Shown here: positions 23,554 to 31,960 of the stretch, one piece after another
How positions within the stretch are numbered: the first letter of the stretch is position 1
Layout: each line of letters begins with the position of its first letter
Source: Halopiger goleimassiliensis
GTDB lineage: Archaea; Halobacteriota; Halobacteria; Halobacteriales; Natrialbaceae
DNA: 64,000 bases
Direction of reading: 5' to 3'
NCBI RefSeq assembly: GCF_000455345.1
Contig: NZ_HG315690.1
Location: 2,828,339-2,892,338 of the forward strand
Notes under the pieces: generated by a model
Seen by the model: only the letters and a program-made list of their open reading frames with translations
Told to the model about the DNA's origin: nothing
The model's database searches: none
Translations under genes and position numbers: made by a program

Positions 23554-24846
23554 GTGCGACTGGTACAGCTGACGGTCCCGACGGGCAAGCGGGAGACGGT
23601 CCTCGAGACGCTCGACGAGCGGGGGATCGACTACGTCGTGACCGACGAGGACAGCAACCGGGAGTACACGGCGGTCGTCTACTTCCCGTTGCCCTCGCCG
23701 GCGGTCGAACCCGTCCTCGACGAACTCGGGGACGTGGGGGTCGACGAGGACGCCTACACCGTCGTCGTCGACGCCGAGACGGTGGTCTCGAGGCGGTTCG
23801 AGGCGCTCAGGGAGGAGTACGAGAAAGGCGACGTCGAGTCGGATCGGATCTCGCGCCAGGAACTCGAGACCGAGGCCGAGGAGTTGACGCCGACGTTCGC
23901 GGTCTACGCGATCATGACGATCGTCAGCGCCGTCGTCGCGACTGCCGGACTCTTCCTCGACTCGCCGGCGGTCGTCGTCGGGTCGATGGTGATCGCCCCG
24001 CTGATCGGGCCGGCGCTGGGCGCGAGCGTCGGGACCGTCCTCGACAACGAGGAGCTGTTCGGGCAGAGCCTCCGGTATCAGGTGGTGGGGGTCGTCCTCG
24101 CCATCGTCGCCGCGGCGGTGTTCGCGTTCGTGGTCCGGACGACCAACATCGTCCCGCCGAGTCTGAACATCAGCGGCGTGGCCGAAATCGCCGAACGGCT
24201 CGCGCCCGACCTGCTGTCGCTGGCCATCGCGCTCGGGGCCGGCGTCGCGGGGATCATCAGCATCGCGACGGGCACCGGCGTCGCGCTGGTCGGCGTGATG
24301 ATCGCCGCGGCGCTGATTCCGCCCGCCGCGGCCGCTGGAATCGCCATCGCCTGGGGACAACCCCAGGCCGCGGTCGGGGCGACCGCGCTCGTACTGGTCA
24401 ACGTCCTCTCGGTGAACCTCGCCGGGCTGGTGACGCTGTGGTACGCCGGCTACCGGCCGGACAATCTGTTCTCGGTCGGCGAAGCCGAACAGCGGCTCCG
24501 ACAGCGCGTCGTCGGCCTGATCGTGATCGTCGGCGTCTTCGCGCTCTTCCTGGGAATGATCACCTACTCCTCGTACGCCGCCACGTCGTTCGAAGAGAGC
24601 GCCCGCGAGGAGGTCGAGATGCTCCTCGAGGACGAGGAGTTCGCCCAGTACCAGCTGCTCGAGTTCGAGGTGATCATGGACGACGATTATCCGTTCACCT
24701 CGCCCGAGCGCGTGATCGTCACGATCGGGGGGCCGCCGGGCGAACCGCAGCCCCGCTTCGCGGAACGGTTACACGAGCGGATCAACGATCACAGCGACGG
24801 CCAGGTCAGCGTCGAGTTGCGCTACGTCAGCATCGTCGAACGCTGA
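23554..24846 (+). CDS. DUF389 / TIGR00341-family membrane protein
   Basis: A 430-residue protein combines an N-terminal soluble region (about residues 1-115, [17 protein letters not shown]) with a DUF389 membrane domain. Around six transmembrane helices follow, with the signature [20 protein letters not shown] and the glycine/alanine-rich helix [26 protein letters not shown]-terminal soluble domain of about 90 residues ends it. Function unknown; it is widely conserved in haloarchaea. The GTG at 23554 is chosen because the family usually begins MRLVQ and because of promoter spacing; 23539 is the alternative. Confidence 0.85.
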   Translation: MRLVQLTVPTGKRETVLETLDERGIDYVVTDEDSNREYTAVVYFPLPSPAVEPVLDELGDVGVDEDAYTVVVDAETVVSRRFEALREEYEKGDVESDRISRQELETEAEELTPTFAVYAIMTIVSAVVATAGLFLDSPAVVVGSMVIAPLIGPALGASVGTVLDNEELFGQSLRYQVVGVVLAIVAAAVFAFVVRTTNIVPPSLNISGVAEIAERLAPDLLSLAIALGAGVAGIISIATGTGVALVGVMIAAALIPPAAAAGIAIAWGQPQAAVGATALVLVNVLSVNLAGLVTLWYAGYRPDNLFSVGEAEQRLRQRVVGLIVIVGVFALFLGMITYSSYAATSFEESAREEVEMLLEDEEFAQYQLLEFEVIMDDDYPFTSPERVIVTIGGPPGEPQPRFAERLHERINDHSDGQVSVELRYVSIVER

Positions 24847-24939
24847 TCGGTCGCGATCGGCGACGTCCCGATCCCGTACCTCGTCGAGTCCAGTCGCTCG
24901 AGGAACGACGTGCGGCGACGTCCCACTCGGGTGGGAGTA

Positions 24940-25236
24940 CTACCGACGCAAGCGCTCGAGCAGCGACCACTTGCCGTCCCCCGACTCGTCGTCCCTCTCC
25001 GTCTCGTCGGCATCCCCCCGGCCGAGCCGGCGGCGGATCCAGGCTCGCGGTCCGCCGATCCGATTCACGAGGTAGGTCGGGAAGTACAGCGCGAACGCAC
25101 CGAGCCCGAGAAAGACAGCGCCGCGGACCGGCCGTCCGGTTCGCAGGAGTTCGAACCCCACCACGAACATCGGTCCGGCCATCGAGATGCCGGCGGCGAG
25201 TTGTAGCATGTCGAGGAGTCCGAGCCGTCTGATCAT
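24940..25236 (-). CDS. Uncharacterised small membrane protein
   Basis: A 98-residue protein carries two transmembrane helices (about residues 10-30 and 37-58) and a basic-then-acidic cytoplasmic tail ending DGKWSLLERLRR. It begins 28 bases before the Nog1-like gene's 3' end on the same strand. The pattern is common in haloarchaea (two-TM DUF) but I do not recognise a specific family. Confidence 0.65.
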   Translation of the reverse strand: MIRRLGLLDMLQLAAGISMAGPMFVVGFELLRTGRPVRGAVFLGLGAFALYFPTYLVNRIGGPRAWIRRRLGRGDADETERDDESGDGKWSLLERLRR

Positions 25237-25264
25237 CGGTAGGAACTCGTCGTACAGCCTAGGG

Positions 25265-26338
25265 TTACTCCTCGAATGGGAGTTCCGGCTCGTAGTCGAC
25301 CGCCTCGACGGCGGCCTCGAGTACCGTCTCGACGTTCTCGCCGGTTTCGACGCTCATGGTGTAGTCGGCGTCCATCTCCGCGGCGAGGTCGTCCCAGACC
25401 TCCCGTCGGTCGCTCTTGTTCGCGACCGTCAACACGGGCACCTCGGCGAAGCGATCGGCGACGTCGTCACGGAGCTCGAGCTGGGACGCGAGCGGGTAGC
25501 CGCACTCGCCGCTCGGGTCGAGGACGACGAGCATGCAGTCGCCGAGGTGTTCGATCGCCGAGATCGCCTGCGTCTCGATCTCGTTGCGCTCCGCCGGCGG
25601 CCGATCGAGCAGTCCCGGCGTGTCGACGATCTGGTAGCGGATGTGGTTCCGCATCGCGGACCGTTCGGTCCGCTCTGATTCGGCGGACAAGTCCGCCCCT
25701 TCGAAGTGACCCACGCCGATCCCCTTCGTCGTGAAGGGGTAAGAGGCGGTCTCGCCGCGGGCGCTGGTGACCTCGTTGACGAACGACGACTTGCCGACGT
25801 TCGGGTAGCCGGCGACGACGATGGTCGGCTCCTCGGGGTCGATGTCGGGGAGATCGCGCAGGGCGTTGCGCGCCTCGTTGACGAACAGCAGGTCGGCCTC
25901 GATCTGTTCGACGACGTCGGCGAGCCGTGCGAACGCCTGTTTGCGGTGTTTGCGTGCGGTGTCGACGTCGGTCTTCCGGAGCCGAGGCTGGTACTCCTCG
26001 TGGATCTCGCGGGCCTTCCGGCTGGCCCACATCACCTCGGAGAGGCTCTGTCGGAGCGCGTCGACGCCCGTCGTCTCCCGGTTCGCGCCAGCCGTCGACT
26101 CGAGGATCGCGTCCGCGAGTTCGTAGTAGAACGGGTGGACCTCGTCCTCGTACGCGAAGTCGGGCCACGCCGTCACGACGTTCTCGAGGTTGTCCGAGAT
26201 GATGTTCGCGGCCGTCTGGAGCATCGACTGCTGGGCCTCGAGGCCGCCCTTGGCCTTGCCGGCCCGCGCCGCCCGCGAGAACGCCTTGTCGATCAACTCT
26301 TCCGACGTGGGCGTCGTCGGAAGGTCTTCGAAAATCAT
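25265..26338 (-). CDS. Nog1-like (Obg/TRAFAC) GTPase
   Basis: This 357-residue GTPase of the NOG1 family is involved in large ribosomal subunit assembly in eukaryotes. An N-terminal helical domain of about 165 residues (the NOG1 N-terminal region) precedes the G domain: P-loop AGYPNVGKSS (176-185), switch region ASYPFTTKGIGVGHFE, G3 VDTPGLLDR and G4 NKSD. The C-terminus is short compared with eukaryotic Nog1. A TATA-like TTTTATG near 26365 is 27 bases upstream, so it is probably leaderless. It diverges from the MFS gene. Confidence 0.92.
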   Translation of the reverse strand: MIFEDLPTTPTSEELIDKAFSRAARAGKAKGGLEAQQSMLQTAANIISDNLENVVTAWPDFAYEDEVHPFYYELADAILESTAGANRETTGVDALRQSLSEVMWASRKAREIHEEYQPRLRKTDVDTARKHRKQAFARLADVVEQIEADLLFVNEARNALRDLPDIDPEEPTIVVAGYPNVGKSSFVNEVTSARGETASYPFTTKGIGVGHFEGADLSAESERTERSAMRNHIRYQIVDTPGLLDRPPAERNEIETQAISAIEHLGDCMLVVLDPSGECGYPLASQLELRDDVADRFAEVPVLTVANKSDRREVWDDLAAEMDADYTMSVETGENVETVLEAAVEAVDYEPELPFEE

Positions 26339-26359
26339 GCCCGTACGTAGTCGGCGCTC

Positions 26360-26369
26360 TCATAAAAGG
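26360..26369 (-). promoter_or_regulatory. TATA box of the Nog1-like gene
   Basis: CCTTTTATGA on the minus strand is centred 27 bases before the ATG at 26338. Confidence 0.5.
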
Positions 26370-26491
26370 TCGTTCGTTACGGCCCGCATCGGGACCGCTC
26401 GAACGGGTGCGACGCCACCGCACGGTAGCGGAGTCGATTCGACCCCCTGCGATGCCGGATTCGGAACGTTTGAGAGGACCTATCGGAAACG

Positions 26492-27655
26492 GTGACCGTG
26501 AGCCGGAGTCGACTCTTCGCATCTCTCTGTGGGCTCGTCTTCCTCGTCAACCTCGCCAGACTGGTCTTCGCGCCGCTCGTGGACGTCCTCATCGGCGAGT
26601 TCGGGATCGGCGAGGCGACCGTCGGGCTGGTCGTCACGCTCGCGTGGGTCGGCAGCGCCGCCCCGCGATTGCCCACCGGCATCGTGCTTACCCGGGTGCC
26701 GCGACAGTACGTCGTCATCGCCGCCGGGTCGATCCTCGCGGTGGCGTCCGGCTTCGCCGCGACGGCGACCTCCATCGCACACCTCATGGTCGGCGCGTTC
26801 CTCATGGGCATCGCCTCGGGCGTCTACTTCGTCTCGGCGAACCCCTTTCTCAGCGAGCTGTTCCCCGGACGCGTCGGCCGGGTGATGGGAATCCACGGTG
26901 CCTCGAGTCAGATCGCCGCGGTGATCGCGGCCCCGCTGGTAGCGGTGACGGTCGTCGTCGACTGGCGGCTCTCGCTGTGGCTCATCGCCGCCGGCGCGGC
27001 GCTGGTGACGGCGTACACGTGGGTCGTCGCCCGTCGGACCGACCTGCCCGAAGCCGGAGCCGAGGACCGGCAGTTCGTCGCCGGCGCGCTCTCGGAGTGG
27101 AAACTCATCGTCACGGCGCTCGCGATCGTCGGCGCGACGTCGTTCGTCTGGCAGGGCGTGTTCAACTTCTACGAACTCTACATGCAGTGGAAAGGCGTCT
27201 CCCCGCGGCGCTCGGGGCTGTTGCTCACGATCGTCTTCGCGGCCGGCATCCCCGCGTTCTACGTCGGCGGCGACCTCGCCGACCGGCTCCCGCGGGTCCC
27301 GTACCTGCTGTCCGTCGTCGGCGCGTTCGCCGCGACGCTGTTCGGACTCACGGTCACGGAGGGATTCGCCGGACTGCTCGTCCTCTCGGCGGTCATCGGC
27401 CTCGTCATCCACGCGCTGTTCCCGGCGATCGACACCTACCTGCTCGATACGCTCCCCGACTCGACGCGGGGCAGCGCCTACGCCGTGTTCAGTTCGACGT
27501 GGATGCTCGTGCAGGCGCTCGGTTCGTACGTCCTCGGGCTCTTCATCGAGGGCGGCCACAGTTACGACGAGGTGTTCCAGGTCGCCGCCGTCTTCCTCGC
27601 CGCGACCGTCGTCGTCCTCTTCGCCATCGATCGCGCGGGTCGCCTGCCCGGGTAA
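26492..27655 (+). CDS. Major facilitator superfamily transporter
   Basis: A 387-residue MFS permease with about 12 transmembrane helices. Motif A-like loops are present (GSAAPRLPTGIVLTRVPRQYV after helix 2, and GGDLADRLPRVPYLL after helix 8), and GIHGASSQIAAVIAAPL resembles the helix 5 motif C of exporters. Substrate unknown; the early sequence is most like the drug/sugar-efflux-type MFS. The start is GTG at 26492 (MTVSRSRLFASLCG), giving a short positively charged lead into helix 1. Confidence 0.86.
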   Translation: MTVSRSRLFASLCGLVFLVNLARLVFAPLVDVLIGEFGIGEATVGLVVTLAWVGSAAPRLPTGIVLTRVPRQYVVIAAGSILAVASGFAATATSIAHLMVGAFLMGIASGVYFVSANPFLSELFPGRVGRVMGIHGASSQIAAVIAAPLVAVTVVVDWRLSLWLIAAGAALVTAYTWVVARRTDLPEAGAEDRQFVAGALSEWKLIVTALAIVGATSFVWQGVFNFYELYMQWKGVSPRRSGLLLTIVFAAGIPAFYVGGDLADRLPRVPYLLSVVGAFAATLFGLTVTEGFAGLLVLSAVIGLVIHALFPAIDTYLLDTLPDSTRGSAYAVFSSTWMLVQALGSYVLGLFIEGGHSYDEVFQVAAVFLAATVVVLFAIDRAGRLPG

Positions 27656-27709
27656 GCGGACAGACGCTGCATGCAGCGGGCGTATCACCCCTCGAGCCCT
27701 ACCCCGACC

Positions 27710-28081
27710 ATGACCGATTGGCGGGCGGTAGTCGTCGGCTTCCTCGTCGGGACGGTGCTCGGCGTGTTCGGACTCGCGATTCCGGGTGTGGGCCAGCTCG
27801 TTCCCGGCCTCGTCGGCGGCTTCGTCGCCGGCTACATGGCGGGCGGCGGGTTCGGTCGCGGCTTCTGGCACGGCCTGCTCGCGGGAGCGATCGGCGGCGT
27901 CCTCGTCGGGGTCGTGATCGGCCTCCTCGTCGCGCTCGCGGGCTGGGTCGCCGGTCCGGCCGGCGGCATCGCCACCGGCGTGATCGGCCTCGGCATCGCC
28001 GGGGCCAGCATCTTCGTCGCGTTGCTGTTCGCGCTCGAGAGCGCGGTGGCCGGTGCCCTCGGCGGCGCGATGAAGGGATGA
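27710..28081 (+). CDS. DUF5518-like glycine-rich membrane protein
   Basis: A 123-residue protein of four hydrophobic segments packed with Gly and Ala (GLVGGFVAGYMAGGGFGRGFWHGLLAGAIGGVLVG and similar) fits the haloarchaeal DUF5518 pattern. The GxxxG-rich helices suggest tight helix packing or oligomerisation; function unknown. The ATG at 27710 is used; an upstream in-frame ATG at 27671 adds 13 residues without hydrophobic character. It lies 54 bases after the MFS gene and may be cotranscribed. Confidence 0.72.
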   Translation: MTDWRAVVVGFLVGTVLGVFGLAIPGVGQLVPGLVGGFVAGYMAGGGFGRGFWHGLLAGAIGGVLVGVVIGLLVALAGWVAGPAGGIATGVIGLGIAGASIFVALLFALESAVAGALGGAMKG

Positions 28082-28184
28082 CCGCTCGATGCGCCCCGTG
28101 CGGATCATCGAGCGTGCACGAATTTCGAAACCGGCCGGTTCAGGTTGTGTAGATATCGTTCCGTATTCCTGCTGTCAGTCTGTG

Positions 28185-28605
28185 GTGGCGCGTGCTGTCG
28201 ATCGACCGAGTGATTACGAGGTCGATCGACGAAATCGCGCGAGGTCTTCGTGAGCTGCGCGGGACCGCCAGGTCCCGCGAACTGATCGCGCGGCGCAGCC
28301 GCGCGACACGAAGCGAACGAAGGCTTGTCAGAGCGTGCTCTGACAGTGGATGAGCGACCGGAGGGAGCGTTAGCGCGGAACCGGAGGTTCCGCGAACCAT
28401 GCGAATAGTGCGGGACCGCTGGTCCCGCATACCGTGCGAGCGGGCCAGTGGCCCGCGAGCAGACGGCGGCAACGCCGCCGTGAGCAGAAATCGGCTGGGG
28501 AGAGCGAGGTGCGAACGAACGTGAGCACCTCGGAACAGCGAACGGCGAACGGAGTGAGCCGTGAGCGGCGTGGCCACTCCCCGTGTCCACGATAGCAGGA
28601 CGCTC
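28185..28605 (+). repeat. Dispersed hairpin element, copy 3 (expanded form)
   Basis: A 421-bp element shares ends with copies 1 and 2 (GTGGCGCGTGCTG and CCACGATAGCAGGACGCTC). Its 11-bp stem (28197-28207 with 28220-28230) with loop GAGTGATTACGA differs from copy 2 at three pairs, all compensated. Between shared blocks are extra hairpins: 28258-28279, 28287-28305, 28374-28394, 28409-28429, 28440-28456 and 28464-28480, all perfect with 3-4 base loops, and 28505-28532 with a 12-base loop. The shared palindrome is at about 28326-28345. The remaining bases of the 28082-28705 gap are unremarkable. Confidence 0.8.
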
Positions 28606-28705
28606 CGGTTCACCGAGCCTTCCAACGAACCCACCGAACAAAACACGCCTCTACTCATCGCTCATCGCCGAGAACGAGCAGCCGACGCGCTGTACACCGC
28701 AGCGA

Positions 28706-29221
28706 TTACGCGAGCCCGAACCGCTCCTCGAGGTCGTCGTAGTCCGGGAAGTCGGGCCACTCGCTGGCGACCCAGGCGTCGGCGACGGTCATGTCCGACT
28801 CGAGGGCGAAGAAAGCGGGCCGGGGTTCCGCGACGCCCTCCATCCCGTCGAGGTCGTGGACGACGTCGTAGGCCGCGGCGACGTCGTTGCTCGGATCGCT
28901 GAAGATCGGGAACGGACACTCCTCCTCCTCGAGGAACCGCTTGATCGCGTACGGCGTCGAAATCGTGACGCCGACGACCTGCGCGTCGGCCTCGTCCCAG
29001 CCGCGGTCGGCGAGTTCGCCCCAGACGTAGGTGCCGACGAACGAGCCGATCATGGGGGTGAACACGAGGATCGTTCGACCGTCGGCCTCGCTCACCAGCG
29101 AAGAGAGCGTCCGGTCCTCCCAGAACTCGTCGTTGACCAGCGGCCGGGTGAAGTCGGGCGCTTCGTCGCCGGCCGCGGGGTGGTCGGTCGCGGGTAGTTC
29201 GACGACGTCGAAATCGGGCAT
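28706..29221 (-). CDS. Redoxin (AhpC/TSA-fold) lacking the peroxidatic cysteine
   Basis: A 171-residue thioredoxin-fold protein of the AhpC/TSA type contains APDFTRPLVNDEF, ILVFTPMIGSFVGTYVW and GVTISTPYAIKRF. In peroxiredoxins the peroxidatic Cys follows the conserved Pro by seven residues; here Pro56 is followed by Gly63, so it is missing. The only Cys is C102 (EEECPFPIF), in the region where the family often has no cysteine. It may be a non-peroxidatic redox or binding protein. It is the second gene of a pair with the glutaredoxin-like gene, with overlapping stop and start (TGATG). Confidence 0.8.
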   Translation of the reverse strand: MPDFDVVELPATDHPAAGDEAPDFTRPLVNDEFWEDRTLSSLVSEADGRTILVFTPMIGSFVGTYVWGELADRGWDEADAQVVGVTISTPYAIKRFLEEEECPFPIFSDPSNDVAAAYDVVHDLDGMEGVAEPRPAFFALESDMTVADAWVASEWPDFPDYDDLEERFGLA

Positions 29222-29544
29222 CAGTCCGCACCTCCGTCGTGAGCGCCCGCGGACGCGCTCGAGGGGCGACCGCCGTCAGTCGCGACCTCGTCGCCGTAGG
29301 TCGCCTCGAGGTAGTCGACGATGTTGGCGCTCTCGGCCATCGTGACGCCGGTGTTGGCGTCGACGATCACGGGCACTGAGCGGACGCCCGCGACGCGTTT
29401 CACGACGTCCCGTTTGGAGTGCAGCGGTTCGACGAACCGCGACTGGTACTCGAGCTCCAGTTCCTGCAGCGTCCGGGCGACGCGTTCGCAGTACGGACAC
29501 GCCTGTAGCCGGTAGAACGTGATCGGCGGATCGTCGTCGCTCAT
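29221..29544 (-). CDS. Glutaredoxin-like / GST N-terminal thioredoxin-fold protein
   Basis: A 107-residue protein has a CPYC active site (C16, C19) after a YRLQA strand, a cis-Pro loop VRSVPVIVDANTG and a MAESANIVDYLEATYG helix typical of the glutathione S-transferase N-terminal domain. It most likely reduces disulfides. Haloarchaea use gamma-glutamylcysteine rather than glutathione, so the donor may be that. Its start MSDDDPPITFYRLQ at 29544 is preferred over an upstream frame. It overlaps the redoxin start by four bases, so the two are probably cotranslated. Confidence 0.85.
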   Translation of the reverse strand: MSDDDPPITFYRLQACPYCERVARTLQELELEYQSRFVEPLHSKRDVVKRVAGVRSVPVIVDANTGVTMAESANIVDYLEATYGDEVATDGGRPSSASAGAHDGGAD

Positions 29545-29738
29545 ACCCGACCGTTGGGGAAGCGGCCGGATAATCGTGTCGTCGCCGGTGGAACCGACCG
29601 GAACCGCGGGCCGGGTCGAACGCGACGCCCGAGGTCGGTGACGAGTGCGCTCCCCGGTCGCGAAATCGGCTTCCCGTCGGGTTCGAGCGCCGGAAAATGG
29701 TAAACGGTTAACCGATCCGGCCGTAATGGTCGCCATTG

Positions 29739-31139
29739 ATGGCGTTCTCGCTTCCGTTCGAGATCGTGCTCGCCACCCACGAGGTGCCGGTCGTCGGCCT
29801 CGAGATCCAGGAGTCGACGGTGACTATCGTCGGCGTCCTCGCCGTAGCTCTGCTCATCGCACTCTCCGGCTTCTTCTCCTCCTCCGAGATCGCGATGTTC
29901 AACCTCCCGAAACACCGCATCGAAGGGATGGTGGAGGACGAGGTCGACGGCGCGTCACTGGTCAAAGAACTCAAGGACGATCCCCACCGGCTGCTCGTGA
30001 CGATTCTGGTCGGGAACAACATCGTCAACATCGCGATGTCCTCGATCGCGACGGCGATCCTCTCGATCCACTTCGGGGGCCTCGTCGGCGTCCTGCTGGC
30101 GACGTTCGGCATCACGGCGCTCGTCCTCCTGTTCGGGGAGAGCGTCCCCAAATCCTACGCGGTCGAGAACACCGAGTCGTGGGCGATCCGGATATCGAGG
30201 CCGCTGAAGGCCACCGAGTACCTGCTCTTCCCGCTGATCGTCCTCTTCGACTACCTCACCCGGCAGGTCAACCGGCTCATCGGCTCGACGGGCGCGATCG
30301 AGTCGCCGTACGTTACCCGCGACGAGATCCAGGAGATGATCGAGTCCGGCGAGCGCGAGGGCGTCCTCGAGGAAGAAGAACACGAGATGCTCCAGCGCAT
30401 CTTCCGCTTCAACAACACCATCGTCAAGGAGGTGATGACCCCCCGCCTGGACATGACCGCCGTCCCCAAGGACGCCGACATCGACGAGGCGATCCAGACC
30501 TGTATCCAGAGCGGCCACGCCCGCGTGCCCGTCTACGAGGGCAGCCTCGACAACGTGCTCGGCGTCGTCCACATCCGCGACCTCGTGCGCGACCTCAACT
30601 ACGGGGAGACCGACGGCGACGACCTCGAGTTGGACGACCTGATCCAGCCGACGCTGCACGTCCCCGAGTCGAAGAACGTCGACGAACTGCTGACGGAGAT
30701 GCGCGAAAACCGGATGCACATGGCGATCGTCATCGACGAGTTCGGCACCACCGAGGGGCTGGTCACCGTCGAGGACATGATCGAGGAGATCGTCGGCGAG
30801 ATCCTGGAAGGTGGCGAGGACCTCCCGATCGAGGAACTCGACGACCGGACGGTGATGGTCCGGGGCGAAGTCAACATCGAGGACGTCAACGAGGCCCTGG
30901 CGATCGAACTCCCCGAGGGCGAGGAGTTCGAGACCATCGCCGGCTTCATCTTCAACCGCGCCGGCCGCCTCGTCGAAGAAGGCGAGGAGATCACCTACGA
31001 CGGCGTCCGCATCACCGTCGAGACCGTCGAGAACACCCGGATCATGAAAGCCCGGCTGCACAAACTCGAGGAGCCACCCGAGGACGAGGACGGCGAGGGC
31101 GACGCCGAGCTGACGGACGTCGACGAACCGCTCGAGTGA
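29739..31139 (+). CDS. CNNM/CorC-family membrane transporter (hemolysin-related)
   Basis: A 466-residue protein with an N-terminal CNNM (DUF21) membrane domain (about residues 1-200, FFSSSEIAMFNLPKHRIE and VTILVGNNIVNIAMSSIATA), a CBS pair (about 215-345, EVMTPRLDMTAVP, ARVPVYEGSLDNVLGVVHIRDL, MAIVIDEFGTTEGLVTVEDMIEEIVGEI) and a C-terminal CorC/HlyC domain (about 355-445, GEVNIEDVNEALAIELPEGEEFETIAGFIF). The family is linked to magnesium or other cation transport, with the CBS pair sensing nucleotides. ATG at 29739 follows a TTG; it is the better start. Confidence 0.9.
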   Translation: MAFSLPFEIVLATHEVPVVGLEIQESTVTIVGVLAVALLIALSGFFSSSEIAMFNLPKHRIEGMVEDEVDGASLVKELKDDPHRLLVTILVGNNIVNIAMSSIATAILSIHFGGLVGVLLATFGITALVLLFGESVPKSYAVENTESWAIRISRPLKATEYLLFPLIVLFDYLTRQVNRLIGSTGAIESPYVTRDEIQEMIESGEREGVLEEEEHEMLQRIFRFNNTIVKEVMTPRLDMTAVPKDADIDEAIQTCIQSGHARVPVYEGSLDNVLGVVHIRDLVRDLNYGETDGDDLELDDLIQPTLHVPESKNVDELLTEMRENRMHMAIVIDEFGTTEGLVTVEDMIEEIVGEILEGGEDLPIEELDDRTVMVRGEVNIEDVNEALAIELPEGEEFETIAGFIFNRAGRLVEEGEEITYDGVRITVETVENTRIMKARLHKLEEPPEDEDGEGDAELTDVDEPLE

Positions 31140-31179
31140 GGGGCTGTTCTGCCGCCCGATTCGTTCCGCTCGAGCCGTT

Positions 31180-31911
31180 TCAGACGGTGCCGCGGACGGT
31201 CTGCGCGAGTTCGTCGGCGACCGCGGGCGGCACGACGATCCGTCGCGGCCCGGGGACGTACTGGCCGTCCGGCTGGGCGTACGTGAGTGTGACGACGGCG
31301 GCGTCGCCCAGCTCGCGGATCGAGACGTCGACGATCACGTCGAGGTCGATCGCGTGGTCGGGATCTCTGAGATAGAGGACACCCTCGTCACGGTCGAGGA
31401 CGCCGCTCGAGCGGAGGAACGACGAGAGCACGAACGCGACGAGCGCGACCGGCAACAGGAGGGCGGCCAGGCCGGTGAACGGCCCCGGACCGATCCGCGA
31501 GAGGGGCTCGACCTCGAGCGCGAGCCGTCCCAGTCCCATCAGCCCGCCGATGACGACCCCCATCGCGAGCGTCGCGACCGCGGCGTCGATCGCGCGCTCG
31601 AGGCCCCGTTCGGAGGGGGCGGACAGCGAGAGTCGCGTCGCGAGCGACTGGAGTCGGCGTTCGGCGCGCGGATCGACGGCGAGGGAGAGGATCGTGACGG
31701 CGATCGCGGCCACGGTGGCGACGACGACCGGTTCGAAGCCGCCCTGCAGGGCGAGTTCGTACAGCCGCCAGGCGACCACGATGGCGATCATCGCGAAGAA
31801 CGTCCCGACGCCGAACGACCACAGAAGACGGACGCTCCGCGACGTCGTCGCGTCGCGGTGCCACTGGATCGTCTCGGGATCGTCGGGATCGACGGGCGCG
31901 TCCTCGTCCAT
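31180..31911 (-). CDS. Uncharacterised membrane protein
   Basis: A 243-residue protein has four transmembrane helices (about residues 30-50, 57-75, 108-128 and 143-165) and a C-terminal soluble domain (about 170-235) with a strand-rich VIVDVSIRELGDAAVVTLTYAQPDG segment. No recognised motif. It is convergent with the CNNM/CorC gene and lies just downstream of the PiT transporter on the same strand. Confidence 0.65.
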   Translation of the reverse strand: MDEDAPVDPDDPETIQWHRDATTSRSVRLLWSFGVGTFFAMIAIVVAWRLYELALQGGFEPVVVATVAAIAVTILSLAVDPRAERRLQSLATRLSLSAPSERGLERAIDAAVATLAMGVVIGGLMGLGRLALEVEPLSRIGPGPFTGLAALLLPVALVAFVLSSFLRSSGVLDRDEGVLYLRDPDHAIDLDVIVDVSIRELGDAAVVTLTYAQPDGQYVPGPRRIVVPPAVADELAQTVRGTV

Positions 31912-31960
31912 GGTCGAACTCGCGACCGATCGGGTAAAGGCCGTTCGATGTCGCTCGCGG

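Noticed and set aside
26377-28152. Large plus- and minus-strand Arg-rich frames across the MFS gene
   Set aside because: They are shadows of the MFS and DUF5518 genes, lack domains and have atypical basic composition.
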